From NCBI GenBank assembly GCA_029572815.1, contig JAKPUQ010000014.1, positions 1 through 64,000 of the forward strand: a stretch of DNA of 64,000 bases. Reading direction: 5' to 3'. This document shows, one piece after another, positions 37,321 to 46,449 of this stretch. Origin of the DNA: Bacillota bacterium (GTDB taxonomy: Bacteria > Bacillota > Clostridia > Oscillospirales > Ruminococcaceae). The notes beneath the pieces were generated by a model that worked only from the letters and a program-made list of their open reading frames with translations, was not told the origin of the DNA and did no database searches. A program made the position numbers and the translations under genes. Position 1 is the first letter of the stretch, and every line of letters begins with the position of its first letter.

Positions 37321-37791
37321 CTATCTGTTCTTGGCAGGCGGATCTTCGGCAATATATCTGTCAAGTATCTCTGCTGCAGTTCGGACGAATTTTATACAGG
37401 GGCGCACCTTGTAATACTGCTCTGTGCGTTTTTCAGGTTCGGGATCGCTTGTCACCTTGAGCCCTTTCAGAAGTTCACGGCAGATGATAGTATCATGCTT
37501 CTCCCTGAAACGTGAAGCCAGCTCCTGTATGCGGCGGTAGTGCTCTGTCTTTTCCTCGTGGGTGTAGCTCCCGCCGAGACCGTAGAGGATACCTGCGATC
37601 ATGAACATGGCTGAGCAGGTGCCGCAGACCTCCCTCATTCGTCCCATACCGCCTCCGAAAGAGGAAGAAAGGCGGAGAGCAAGGTCATAGTCCATGCCTG
37701 TAACATCGGAAAAAGCGGCGAATACAGATTGGGAACAGTTGAGACCTCCCGCAAAGAGCTCACAAGCCTTTTCGGCGTGATCTGCTGACAT
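37321..37791 (-). CDS. C_GCAxxG_C_C family protein
   Basis: A 156-residue protein of the family named for its cysteine pattern. Here the motif reads NCSQSVFAAFSD, then SSSFGGGMGRMREVCGTCSAMFMIAG and a late C in IICRELL, plus VRPCIKFV near the C-terminus. These cysteines suggest a metal or Fe-S site and a redox role; no activity is established. The ATG at 37791 follows AAAGGAGTTGTTACA; the longer frame has no RBS. Single gene. Confidence 0.82.
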   Translation of the reverse strand: MSADHAEKACELFAGGLNCSQSVFAAFSDVTGMDYDLALRLSSSFGGGMGRMREVCGTCSAMFMIAGILYGLGGSYTHEEKTEHYRRIQELASRFREKHDTIICRELLKGLKVTSDPEPEKRTEQYYKVRPCIKFVRTAAEILDRYIAEDPPAKNR

Positions 37792-37941
37792 TGTAACAAC
37801 TCCTTTTGTAATAAGCTGTAAAAAGTCTGACGGAAATATTATATAACAAATCGCGCGGAAAATCAACATTTACAGCATAAAAGTAAAATATTGATGTTAG
37901 TATGTAATAACAATATGAGTCCGTATTTTTATCGTTTTTTC

Positions 37942-37970
37942 TTGATTAAGAAGGGGAAATGTTGTATAAT
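37942..37970 (+). promoter_or_regulatory. Promoter of the scaffold-GGGtGRT operon
   Basis: TTGATT (37942-37947) and TATAAT (37965-37970), spacer 17 bp, about 59 bp before the first start codon. Confidence 0.7.
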
Positions 37971-38028
37971 AAATCTTGTATGCAGGGCAGATTATCCGAC
38001 TGCCTAAAAACCGAAAGGAGTATTTATA

Positions 38029-38721
38029 ATGATTTATTCGCACGAAGTTGAAACAATGTGCCCTATCGCACAGGGCGTTGCTCACGGCGCTGCTCCGATA
38101 CCCGAGGAGGCTAAGTGGGTCAAGGCTAAGGAGATAAAGGATATTTCAGGCTTTACACACGGAATCGGCTGGTGTGCACCTCAGCAGGGTACCTGCAAGC
38201 TCACACTCAACGTCAAGGAAGGCGTTATCCAGGAGGCACTTGTTGAGACTATCGGCTGCTCGGGCATGACTCATTCCGCAGCTATGGCTGCTGAGATCCT
38301 TCCCGGCAGAACTATACTCGAGGCTCTTAATACTGACCTCGTATGTGACGCTATCAACACAGCTATGAGAGAGCTCTTCCTCCAGATCGTTTACGGACGT
38401 TCACAGTCTGCATTCTCTGAGGGCGGTCTCGTTGTAGGCGCTGGTCTTGAGGACCTCGGTAAGGGTCTCCGTTCACAGATCGGTACTACATACGGTACTC
38501 TCAAGAAGGGTCCCCGCTACCTGGAGCTCACAGACGGATACATCACAGGTCTCGCTCTTAATGAGGACGACGAGATCATCGGCTACAAGTTCATCAACTT
38601 CGGTAAGATGATGGACTTCATCAAGGCAGGCGATGATGCAAATACTGCATTTGAAAAGGCTCAGGGCCAGTACGGCAGAGTTGCTGACGCAGTTAAGATC
38701 GTTGATCCCAGAAAAGAATAA
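38029..38721 (+). CDS. Iron-sulfur cluster assembly scaffold-like protein
   Basis: A 230-residue protein with a NifU/IscU-like region: IGCSGMTHSAAMAAEILPGRTILEAL (about residues 83-108) mirrors the GCxxxxAS...GKT motif of scaffolds. Further cysteines are in GWCAPQQGTC (about 48-56) and LVCDAIN. It always seems to pair with the GGGtGRT protein, whose gene starts 14 bp downstream; the function of the pair is unproved. AAAGGAGTATTTATA precedes the start. Codon use is highly biased (GCT, GGT, CTC), suggesting strong expression. Confidence 0.8.
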   Translation: MIYSHEVETMCPIAQGVAHGAAPIPEEAKWVKAKEIKDISGFTHGIGWCAPQQGTCKLTLNVKEGVIQEALVETIGCSGMTHSAAMAAEILPGRTILEALNTDLVCDAINTAMRELFLQIVYGRSQSAFSEGGLVVGAGLEDLGKGLRSQIGTTYGTLKKGPRYLELTDGYITGLALNEDDEIIGYKFINFGKMMDFIKAGDDANTAFEKAQGQYGRVADAVKIVDPRKE

Positions 38722-38735
38722 GGAGGACTTGTAAA

Positions 38736-39737
38736 ATGGCTTTATTTGAATCATATGAGAGACGTGAGAAGCAGATCCTCGACGTTCTCAAGAACTACGG
38801 CATCAGCTCCATCGAGGAGTGCGCTGACGTATGTAAGGCAAAGGGTCTGGACATCTATAAGCTCGTTGAGGGCATCCAGCCTATCTGTTTTGAAAATGCA
38901 AAGTGGGCTTACACAGTAGGCTGCGCTATCGCTATAAAGAAGGGATGCACAAGAGCTGCTGACGCTGCTGCTGCTATCGGCGAGGGCCTCCAGGCTTTCT
39001 GCATCCCCGGTTCAGTTGCTGACCAGCGTAAGGTCGGTCTCGGCCACGGTAACCTGGGCAAGATGCTCCTCGAGGAAGATACAGAGTGCTTCGCATTCCT
39101 GGCAGGTCACGAGTCATTCGCTGCTGCTGAGGGTGCTATCGGTATCGCTGAGAAGGCTAACAAGGTTCGTCAGAAGCCCCTCCGCGTTATCCTCAACGGT
39201 CTCGGCAAGGACGCTGCTCAGATCATCGCTCGTATCAACGGATTCACATACATCGAGACAGAGATGGACTACGCTACAGGCGAGGTAAAGGAAGTATTCC
39301 GCAAGGCATATTCAGACGGTCTCCGTGCAAAGGTTAACTGCTACGGTGCTAACGACGTAAGAGAAGGCGTTGCTATCATGTGGAAGGAAAACGTTGACGT
39401 TTCCATCACAGGTAACTCCACTAACCCCACACGTTTCCAGCACCCCGTTGCAGGTACATATAAGAAGGAGCGTACAGACGCTGGCAAGAAGTACTTCTCA
39501 GTTGCTTCAGGCGGCGGTACAGGACGTACTCTCCACCCCGACAACATGGCTGCAGGTCCTGCTTCCTACGGTATGACAGATACTATGGGACGTATGCACT
39601 CTGACGCTCAGTTCGCAGGTTCATCTTCAGTTCCTGCTCACGTTGAGATGATGGGTCTTATCGGTATGGGTAATAACCCAATGGTCGGTGCAACAGTTGC
39701 TTGCGCAGTTGCTGTTGAAGAGGCTATGAAGGGCTAA
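38736..39737 (+). CDS. GGGtGRT protein, 3' end replaced by the integrated element
   Basis: A 333-residue protein named for SGGGTGRTLHPDN (near residue 260). It has no known activity but is strongly conserved in anaerobic Clostridia and co-encoded with the scaffold-like protein. Its last codons lie in a 66-bp near-repeat (39666-39731) that recurs at 60988-61053. The mobile element therefore entered here: the present end ATG AAG GGC TAA (MKG) is element-derived, while the original end ATG AAG TAA survives 21 kb away. The protein gains one glycine and loses two synonymous bases, so function is probably kept. Confidence 0.9.
   Translation: MALFESYERREKQILDVLKNYGISSIEECADVCKAKGLDIYKLVEGIQPICFENAKWAYTVGCAIAIKKGCTRAADAAAAIGEGLQAFCIPGSVADQRKVGLGHGNLGKMLLEEDTECFAFLAGHESFAAAEGAIGIAEKANKVRQKPLRVILNGLGKDAAQIIARINGFTYIETEMDYATGEVKEVFRKAYSDGLRAKVNCYGANDVREGVAIMWKENVDVSITGNSTNPTRFQHPVAGTYKKERTDAGKKYFSVASGGGTGRTLHPDNMAAGPASYGMTDTMGRMHSDAQFAGSSSVPAHVEMMGLIGMGNNPMVGATVACAVAVEEAMKG
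39666..39731 (+). repeat. Left attachment site (attL) of the element
   Basis: 66 bp matching 60988-61053 with two mismatches in the first 21 bases; the last 45 (39687-39731) are identical. It codes for the C-terminus of the GGGtGRT protein (GATVACAVAVEEAMK). Confidence 0.9.
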
Positions 39738-39799
39738 AATACGGCATTTCTGTAATTTTGGAAATTTAACAAAATTTTCCAAATAGCTCAAAAACACGA

Positions 39800-39854
39800 T
39801 TTGTCACCCATTTGTCACCCTAAATTCTAAGTGGATGACAAGACGGATGACAAG
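39800..39854. repeat. Candidate integrase arm sites, left end
   Basis: TTTGTCACCC twice (39800-39809, 39811-39820), then GGATGACAAG twice (39833-39842, 39845-39854), which is nearly the inverted form. The first pair recurs at the right end (60831-60851). Confidence 0.6.
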
Positions 39855-39864
39855 AAAACATAAA

Positions 39865-39900
39865 CCGCCGTTCAGGTTCGTCCTGAGCGGCGGCTTTTTT
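39865..39900 (+). terminator. Terminator at the left end of the element
   Basis: A stem of about 12 bp (39865-39876 with 39881-39893) with a TTCG loop, followed by six T. It replaces the original terminator of the GGGtGRT operon. Confidence 0.85.
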
Positions 39901-41273
39901 CATTCGTTGAAGTAAAGTGTTTTTCCGTCAATGAGTGTGAATCCCTCAGCACCCTCAAAATCAAATCCTCCCGTGCAGACAAATCCCACGCCCGACACAG
40001 TGATGCCTTTGATGCTGTCAAGCTGTTCCTTTTCCTGATGGCATTCTTCGAGCGTCATAGGTCGGTCGAAATATTTGCATTCGTAGAAATCATACTGCTC
40101 CCCACGCCGTATCACGCAGTCAAATTCGCCGTTGGTTTTGGTGGCAGGATCATCGTACCAATAACTGCCGAAATCGTCGATATCAGGGTATTTGCCCAGC
40201 ATAGCAGCTCTGTGGAAGTATTGCAGGGCGATGCCTTCAAGTCGTCTGCTGACGAATTGCTCCAGAACAGCGTCAATATTTCGATTATAGAACTGCTCCT
40301 CACCAATACGGGCGATCGTCCCTGCTTTACCGAAAATAAACGTGAAATAGAACCGCATCAGATTATCCACGATCTCATAGAACTGCTTTTTCTTATCGTT
40401 TCGGCGATTGATCGGCTCGGTCTTCTGAATGGTCTCCATGTCGAGCAAAATCTTCAACTGCTTATCGAGAAGACCCGTCTCGCTGTTCGCTATTTTGTCC
40501 CGTACCTCGCTGTAACGCTTCTTGCCGTTGCCGAGGATCTCCAGAATCCGTGCGTCAAAAGTCTTCTGTATCTCTTTGAGCATGACATTCTCAATATGTG
40601 ACCGCACCAGACCCGTTTCGGGCAGCAGCAGACGCTCGATGTTTTCACGAATAGTCAGACCTGTGTCAAGATTTTCCAGAACATAAGGACTTCCACCGAA
40701 TACGGCATAGAAGGCGACCTTGTCCCGAAGGTCAAGCTCCGGATAGAATTTCGCTGCGTCAAGGTAGTCGAAATCACGGATATGCTGTATCAGCGAGAAC
40801 CGTCCGAACAGCGGATTGCCCTCTTCCATCAGCTCTTTCATAACTGTGATGTATGAACCGCAAAGCACCAGCTTGACATTTTCGGGCAGCTTGTCGATGA
40901 CCGCCTGCATATAGGAATCGACCTCGTTCTTCTTTTTGGTCTGTTTGAGGTAGGGATACTCGTCAATGATGAGCAGTATCTTTTTATCAAGCGTTTTCAG
41001 GTAGTCCATCATCTCAAAGAGAGAGCCGAATCGGATATTGGGCAGTCCAAGCCCCTCCGAAACGCTCTGGTAGATCAGCTCCATATTGCCCTCAAAGGTG
41101 CTTGTCACGCACATATGGTTGATGACGACACCTTCAAAGCTCTTTGCAGCTTCACTCAGCAAAGTGGATTTTCCGACTCTACGTTTGCCGTAGACCAGCA
41201 CCGCCGTTTTGCGTTTCCATGAGGAAAGCTCGTCATTTAACTGCCTGAGTTCTTTTTCTCTGCCGATAAACAT
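39900..41273 (-). CDS. ATP-binding protein with C-terminal DUF234/nuclease-like domain
   Basis: A 457-residue protein. Residues 1-220 form an archaeal-type AAA ATPase (MFIGREKELRQL, Walker A GKRRVGKST at 29-37, Walker B ILLIIDEYPYL). After a winged-helix-like middle part (EILGNGKKRYSEVRDKI), the C-terminus has GEFDCVIRRGEQYDFYECKYF, whose D...E-C-K spacing fits a PD-(D/E)xK nuclease-like fold (DUF234). Such proteins are abundant in archaea and gut Firmicutes; some are thought to be toxins or defence factors, but function is unproved. It has its own promoter with CTGAAT/ATTCAG dyads. Confidence 0.82.
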   Translation of the reverse strand: MFIGREKELRQLNDELSSWKRKTAVLVYGKRRVGKSTLLSEAAKSFEGVVINHMCVTSTFEGNMELIYQSVSEGLGLPNIRFGSLFEMMDYLKTLDKKILLIIDEYPYLKQTKKKNEVDSYMQAVIDKLPENVKLVLCGSYITVMKELMEEGNPLFGRFSLIQHIRDFDYLDAAKFYPELDLRDKVAFYAVFGGSPYVLENLDTGLTIRENIERLLLPETGLVRSHIENVMLKEIQKTFDARILEILGNGKKRYSEVRDKIANSETGLLDKQLKILLDMETIQKTEPINRRNDKKKQFYEIVDNLMRFYFTFIFGKAGTIARIGEEQFYNRNIDAVLEQFVSRRLEGIALQYFHRAAMLGKYPDIDDFGSYWYDDPATKTNGEFDCVIRRGEQYDFYECKYFDRPMTLEECHQEKEQLDSIKGITVSGVGFVCTGGFDFEGAEGFTLIDGKTLYFNE

Positions 41274-41282
41274 AGTATCACT

Positions 41283-41400
41283 TCTTTTCTGAAAATGTTT
41301 TCTCTGAATTATTTTTCAGTATAATGATATTATACCACAGCGCTTTGCCATTGTCAAGTTTCTGAATAAAAATTCAGTGAAAAACTATTCAGAAAACAAT
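41283..41400 (-). promoter_or_regulatory. Promoter and dyads of the AAA ATPase gene
   Basis: On the minus strand TTGACA (41352-41357) and TATAAT (41329-41334), spacer 17 bp. CTGAA/TTCAG half-sites recur around it (near 41289, 41305, 41316, 41372-41387, 41397), suggesting an operator cluster. The 41401-41550 stretch shows nothing further I can name. Confidence 0.6.
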
Positions 41401-41595
41401 TTCTCTAATCTAATGACTGTTATTGATAGTATGCCACAGATAAGCGATACTATCATTCACGTTATTATGCACCGGGGAAAGTGTCGGTATTGCTGCGCAT
41501 TTCACAAGAATAGTTACAGATTCTCCGCAGAGCTGGACTCCTGGTTTGCTGTGGTATATAATGTATCTACAATAAAACTTATGGAGGTCACAGCT

Positions 41596-41808
41596 ATGTT
41601 GAAAATCTCAGAATTGGCAATGCCGAAGTCACGCAAGGTCACTACCATATGCAACAGCAGACGTGAGGTCTGGACGGACTATGAAGAAGCAAAAGCATAT
41701 TTCCTGGAACTTATGATGTCAACTGACGGCGAGGAGCATGAACGTGCGGAGTGTGTTTATATTCAACTCCTGCACGGACTTGATGAGTGCAGTGATGCTG
41801 ACAAATAA
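41596..41808 (+). CDS. Hypothetical small protein (70 residues)
   Basis: A 70-residue protein, MLKISELAMPKSRKV..., that I do not recognise. It begins with a short hydrophobic-basic part, then an acidic helix-rich segment (DYEEAKAYFLELMMSTDGEEHERAECVYIQLL). The ATG at 41596 has TGGAGGTCACAG before it; the longer in-frame start at 41377 has none. A -10 TATAAT lies at 41557-41562. Small accessory proteins of this type are common in Clostridial mobile elements; it may be a regulator or antirestriction protein, without evidence. Confidence 0.6.
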   Translation: MLKISELAMPKSRKVTTICNSRREVWTDYEEAKAYFLELMMSTDGEEHERAECVYIQLLHGLDECSDADK

Positions 41809-41813
41809 TCTAA

Positions 41814-41847
41814 GAGGGCGAGGTGTCAGTAACGGCAGCTCGCCCTC
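41814..41847. terminator. Hairpin between the small gene and the helicase gene
   Basis: A 9-bp perfect stem (41814-41822 with 41839-41847) lies between convergent genes. The T-run is poor (CTAAAATC). Confidence 0.55.
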
Positions 41848-41858
41848 CTAAAATCACC

Positions 41859-43505
41859 TCAGACTATTTCGCTTTTCAATAATGCGATATCCTGACGGTT
41901 ATCAATCGGCTTGATTCTTTCAAGTATTTTCTGTTCAACAGTTTTAGACCAGTAGATTTTCAGTCTTTTCTTAGCACGAGTAATTGCAGTGTAGAATATG
42001 CTGTGAGTTATAAGTTCATCTATTTCATCGGTTATAACTATTTTAACAGAGTCATATTCCAAACCTTGTGCTTTATGGATTGAGACAGCATAAGCTATTT
42101 GAAACGGAACCGTAGTCTTTGAAGTTTCATCATCGTCCTCGTCAGTGCTTTTATTCTTAAAGACTTCAAACCGAATAATCGAGTTTCCCTCCTGATTCGT
42201 TCCTATGATGTTGAAGTTACGATTATCCATATTTAATTCTATAAGAGGTTTATCAAGTTCGACATCAAATTGAATCGACTCATTTGCCTGACCTTCATTT
42301 AAAACAGCGAAATCTACGATTTTAGCTTTCATATTATTATGAATAACAGGAACTTCATCTTCATCACTGCTAAAAAACGAATCGGCAGCATCGTTGAATA
42401 GAATAGGATCACCGATTTTGTATCTTTGTATGCCACGATAAATCTCTTTACCGCTATTGTTTTCTTGCATGAAATGATTGATATTATTGATACCGTAAAG
42501 TCCTCCATAGTTTAAGCAAAGTATAATTTCATTTTTGGCTGCAGAAGTGAATATTGAAGTATCCAGTTCTGCCGAAAACTCACCTGCTTGTAATCTGTCG
42601 AAAACATCACTATCCTCATTATTGCCCTGCATTTTTCTGACATTATCCCATAGGTCTAATAATTGCTTACTTTCTGTTCTAAATGGTTTTTTTAATTCAC
42701 ATACTGATGTTGGAGGAATAAAGAATCTTACTGCATTAAACCAATTTCCAAATTCTATAGCTTCAATCTGGTATATATCTCCAACTAATATAAGCAACTT
42801 ATATTTTGCAAGTCGCAACAGCTCTCTCATGTCTTGATTATTTACAGTACTACACTCATCTATTATAAGAATATCATAGTCTCTTTTTAAATCTTTAGCA
42901 TACGGATTAATAAATTTGGTGATAGTCATAAAATTGCATTTTGATGATGCGTTCACTTTTCTTTTCAAATTGTTTACTGCTGGATTTGTGTGAGCTAAGT
43001 ACAACCGGGAGTAGTCCTTGAAAAATGTTGAAATATAATTGATCAATGTCGTTTTTCCAGTTCCTGCTGCACCATAAATCAAAGCCACTTTCGATTTATC
43101 AAACAAATTGATTAAGGCATCTTTTTTCTCATCTGACAGATCGCTATTATCTTGAGTATCTATCCAACGCTTCGCTGTGTTAGCGTGATTAGGAATCCCA
43201 TTAGTGGTCAGACTCTTTACAGTTTGAATTATAGAAACAGTATCATTTTTATAGCTTTCAATAAAAATATGTTCATTCTTAATTATCAACTTACGTGCTT
43301 GCTGTGTGCCATTATCATATAGTTTGCTATTATATATTCTTACCAATGTTTCAACATCATCGAAGTATTTATATTTATGGGAATCACTACCTTCCGCTTT
43401 TTCTAACGGTGTAAACAGAATTCCTTTTTGTTCAGTATTATGTCTGATATGCCAAGCTAAGACCTCATGCTCACGACCTGCAACATCAAAACAGCATATA
43501 CTCAC
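41859..43505 (-). CDS. SF1 helicase (UvrD/RecD-like), probably lacking its N-terminus
   Basis: 548 residues with Walker A GAAGTGKTTLI (about 144-154), Walker B ILIIDECSTV, LVGDIYQIEAI (motif III) and the C-terminal SIHKAQGLEYDSVKI and TAITRAKKRL motifs of superfamily 1 helicases. The only start is a GTG at 43505 inside the end of hsdR, with no RBS, and the first residues look like the middle of a domain. The simplest reading is a gene whose 5' part was lost in a deletion that also truncated hsdR. The region is AT-rich. It probably came from a defence or repair gene. Confidence 0.75.
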   Translation of the reverse strand: MSICCFDVAGREHEVLAWHIRHNTEQKGILFTPLEKAEGSDSHKYKYFDDVETLVRIYNSKLYDNGTQQARKLIIKNEHIFIESYKNDTVSIIQTVKSLTTNGIPNHANTAKRWIDTQDNSDLSDEKKDALINLFDKSKVALIYGAAGTGKTTLINYISTFFKDYSRLYLAHTNPAVNNLKRKVNASSKCNFMTITKFINPYAKDLKRDYDILIIDECSTVNNQDMRELLRLAKYKLLILVGDIYQIEAIEFGNWFNAVRFFIPPTSVCELKKPFRTESKQLLDLWDNVRKMQGNNEDSDVFDRLQAGEFSAELDTSIFTSAAKNEIILCLNYGGLYGINNINHFMQENNSGKEIYRGIQRYKIGDPILFNDAADSFFSSDEDEVPVIHNNMKAKIVDFAVLNEGQANESIQFDVELDKPLIELNMDNRNFNIIGTNQEGNSIIRFEVFKNKSTDEDDDETSKTTVPFQIAYAVSIHKAQGLEYDSVKIVITDEIDELITHSIFYTAITRAKKRLKIYWSKTVEQKILERIKPIDNRQDIALLKSEIV

Positions 43506-45792
43506 TCAGCTTGTTCCTGAGATCATACACCACATTCAGGTCTGTTGCGCCTTCCATGGAAGATTCCTCATAGAACGGCTGGAATGCTTTTTTGATGTCT
43601 TCCTCTGTGTTTTCAAAATCAAGAACAAAAGTGCTTGCCTTTCCGAAGCAAGTACGGTTCAGACGTGAGAGCGTTTGCACGGCTGCTACGCTTTTCAGCT
43701 TCTTGTCTACATACATGGAATGAAGCAGCGGTTCGTCAAAACCTGTCTGATACTTATTGGCTACAACGAGGATATTGTACTGACTGCTGTGGAACACCTT
43801 TCTGAACTTCTTATCAGTCGTGATATATTTTCCGTTTTCGTCAAGGTTCATAGAGGCTTCGGTAAACGGCTTTTCCATGGGCATTTCTTCCAGCGTGATC
43901 TCGCCTGAAAATGCGATCATAACATCACAGCCTGCGGATTCCTGCGGGTGATCTCTCAGGTACTGTTTGATTGCAAGATAGTAGCGTACTGCATTGGCTC
44001 TGCTGTCGGCAACGACCATTGCTTTGCCCTTGCCGCCGATCTGGAATCTGCCGTTTGCAAGGAAATTCGCCATGAGCATTTCTGTTTTCTGTGTGATCGT
44101 ATAGCCGTGCTTCTTATAATACTTGAACAGCGCTTTCGATGCCGCACCCTCTATCAGCTCAGGATTGTCCTCGGAAACCTTCACAAGTTTGAATGCTTCA
44201 CGGATCGTGGTATAGTCCTGTAAAACATCAAGAATAAATCCTTCCTCGATAGCCTGCTTCATGGAGTATACATGGAACGGCAATTTTGTTGGTGTACCGT
44301 CAGCACTGATATACTCAGTGCCGAACACCTCGATCGTCGGACCTTTCGGTGTTGCGGTGAATGCGAAGAAAGACTGGTTTACGTGTCTGCCCTGACCTAC
44401 TACGCTGTTGATAAATTCATCGGTGAGGTCAACATCTTCCACGTCGATCTCCTGTTCCTCTGCGTATTCCTTAACGGCTACACCAATGTCAATTAGGCTT
44501 CTGCGGAGTATTCTTGCACTTTCGCCGCTCTGCCCCTGATGTGCTTCATCAATGATGATAGCAAACTTCTTACCCTTATAGCTGTCCATATCCTTGTAGC
44601 CGAACAGGAACTTCTGCACGGTGCTGATAATGATCTTCTTTCCGTCGTTGATCGCTTCTGCAAGGCTGTGGGAGTTTTTCTTATCGTCTATCGCTTCAAC
44701 AAGTCCGACCTTATGCTCAAAGCTGTTGATGGTATCCTGTAACTGTCCGTCGAGAACGACACGGTTTGTGACAACAATAACAGAATCAAATATACCCTCG
44801 TCGTTGGCATCGTGGATTGACGCAAGGCGATAGGCGATCCACGCAATAGAGTTTGACTTGCCCGAACCTGCGCTGTGCTGTATCAGATAGTTTTTGCCCG
44901 AACCGTTCTCTTTGACATCGGCAAGGACTTTCCGCACCACATCATACTGATGATAGCGTGGGAACAGCAGTTTTTCCTTTGTCTTGCCAGTCTCATCGTC
45001 CTTTTCCTTGACATGGGAAACGAATCTGTAAAGAATATCCATAAGCGAATCACGCTGCAAAACTTCTTCCCACAGGTAGTGCGTTGCATAGCCGTCGGGA
45101 TAGTCGGGGTTGCCTGCATCGCCGCTTACTCCTGCACCGTTTGAACCCTGATTGAACGGCATAAAATAGGTGCTGCCGTCTTTGAGCTGTGTTGTCATCC
45201 ATACTTCATAGAGGTCAACTGCAAAATATACGAGAAAACGGTGATCAAGGCGGAAACAGAACTCCTTGCTGCTGCGGTCGTTTTTATACTGCCTGATCGC
45301 ACACTGATAGTCCTGCCCGGTGAGCTGATTTTTCAGCTCTATCGAAACAACGGGGATACCGTTCACCGACAGCACCATGTCAATGGTATTGGTGTTGTGG
45401 GGAGAATAGCGGAACTGCCTTGTGCAGCCGAGGATATTTGCTTCATAGCGCTCCACATCGAGGGCATTGAGGGCAGTTTCGGGCTTGAAGTAGCACACTT
45501 TCAACTTGATGCCGAGGTCTTCGATGCCGTGGCGGAGAACATAGATCAAGCCCTGTTCGCTGATGCACTTTTCAAGGCGGAAATAGAGCTTTTCCTGTGC
45601 GTTCTCGCCGTAGTATTTGAGATACTTCGCCCACGCTTTCGGCTGTGTCTTTTCGATGAACCGGCACAGCATGTCCATACAGATGCACTTGTCAACATCG
45701 AACTGACTGCTTTTCAGCGAAACATAACCGCCCTCATCGGAGAGGAAGAAAGTCTCGATATCCTGTTCAAAGCGTTTTTCTTTAGTCTCCAT
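43486..45792 (-). CDS. hsdR: Type I restriction enzyme R subunit, C-terminally truncated
   Basis: 768 residues, where HsdR usually has about 1,000. The N-terminal nuclease region has D-x(n)-ELK (VVSIELKNQLTG), followed by the translocase: Walker A HSAGSGKSNSI, DEAH box IIDEAHQGQSG, motif III FTATPK and motif VI QTLSRLNRT. The protein stops at LRNKLSEYMLF, 20 bases inside the helicase frame, losing the C-terminal helical region that contacts the methylase. Restriction may therefore be lost. The ATG at 45792 follows AAGAGGAGGAAAAAG. It overlaps the upstream gene by 11 bp. Confidence 0.88.
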   Translation of the reverse strand: METKEKRFEQDIETFFLSDEGGYVSLKSSQFDVDKCICMDMLCRFIEKTQPKAWAKYLKYYGENAQEKLYFRLEKCISEQGLIYVLRHGIEDLGIKLKVCYFKPETALNALDVERYEANILGCTRQFRYSPHNTNTIDMVLSVNGIPVVSIELKNQLTGQDYQCAIRQYKNDRSSKEFCFRLDHRFLVYFAVDLYEVWMTTQLKDGSTYFMPFNQGSNGAGVSGDAGNPDYPDGYATHYLWEEVLQRDSLMDILYRFVSHVKEKDDETGKTKEKLLFPRYHQYDVVRKVLADVKENGSGKNYLIQHSAGSGKSNSIAWIAYRLASIHDANDEGIFDSVIVVTNRVVLDGQLQDTINSFEHKVGLVEAIDDKKNSHSLAEAINDGKKIIISTVQKFLFGYKDMDSYKGKKFAIIIDEAHQGQSGESARILRRSLIDIGVAVKEYAEEQEIDVEDVDLTDEFINSVVGQGRHVNQSFFAFTATPKGPTIEVFGTEYISADGTPTKLPFHVYSMKQAIEEGFILDVLQDYTTIREAFKLVKVSEDNPELIEGAASKALFKYYKKHGYTITQKTEMLMANFLANGRFQIGGKGKAMVVADSRANAVRYYLAIKQYLRDHPQESAGCDVMIAFSGEITLEEMPMEKPFTEASMNLDENGKYITTDKKFRKVFHSSQYNILVVANKYQTGFDEPLLHSMYVDKKLKSVAAVQTLSRLNRTCFGKASTFVLDFENTEEDIKKAFQPFYEESSMEGATDLNVVYDLRNKLSEYMLF

Positions 45793-46444
45793 CTTTTTCC
45801 TCCTCTTCAAATTTTTTCTCCAAGTCAGCTTTGGATTTCGCCGCACCCTCCATCATTCTTAGAAAGAAGTCTGTGAAGTAGATAAACGCTTCTGCACATT
45901 CACAAAGTGCCTCATTCACTTTTTCAGAAGGTTCTTTTGAAATTTGAATTGAGATATCGTAGTCTCCGCCGTTTGAAGCAGATATGCTCTGGTAGAAGCT
46001 CTTTTCGGAGTAATGGATATAACCGCTTGTATTATCATAAACATCTGCAAAGCGGCTATCATATTGTGCTAAACCATCTTTCAAAATTGAATCTCTCATC
46101 TTTTTTCCGTTCTTATCAGTCAAATCACCAATTTTCCCACCGGAGATAACACAATCAATCAGAGCATTCTGGTCATCAACGATAGTAGACGCATACAGTC
46201 GCATACAATTATCGAGCTGTAGCCTCAACATTGAACCAGCACAAGTCAGATTCCTCTGCTTGATAAGAGCCATAAAGCCTTGTGATAACTGAATACTTCT
46301 ATTCAGTAAAGGACAGAGAAACAGATCGTACTTGGTGAGCGTATTACCGATAACATACCGAGAAAGCTCAATTGTTTGGTCGATCTGCTTTTCAATGACG
46401 GCGCAGGCATCAGCTACTTTTTGTAAACACGTTTCGTTTGTCAT
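45782..46444 (-). CDS. Unknown protein within the type I restriction operon
   Basis: A protein of about 220 residues that I cannot assign by name. It is mostly helical, with DNCMRLYASTIVDD, SGYIHYSEKSFYQS and a long charged C-terminal helix (MEGAAKSKADLEKKFEEEE). The conserved-looking H in YIHYS and the arrangement recall DUF5677-type helical proteins found near defence genes. The start at 46444 is chosen because AAAGGAGG lies nine bases upstream. It sits between hsdS and hsdR with overlaps on both sides, so it is part of the operon and may be an accessory or cargo insertion. Confidence 0.65.
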   Translation of the reverse strand: MTNETCLQKVADACAVIEKQIDQTIELSRYVIGNTLTKYDLFLCPLLNRSIQLSQGFMALIKQRNLTCAGSMLRLQLDNCMRLYASTIVDDQNALIDCVISGGKIGDLTDKNGKKMRDSILKDGLAQYDSRFADVYDNTSGYIHYSEKSFYQSISASNGGDYDISIQISKEPSEKVNEALCECAEAFIYFTDFFLRMMEGAAKSKADLEKKFEEEEKDGD

Positions 46445-46449
46445 TATGA

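Noticed and set aside
41377-41595. Longer N-terminus for the 70-residue protein
   Set aside because: It overlaps the divergent promoter dyads, and only the ATG at 41596 has an RBS.
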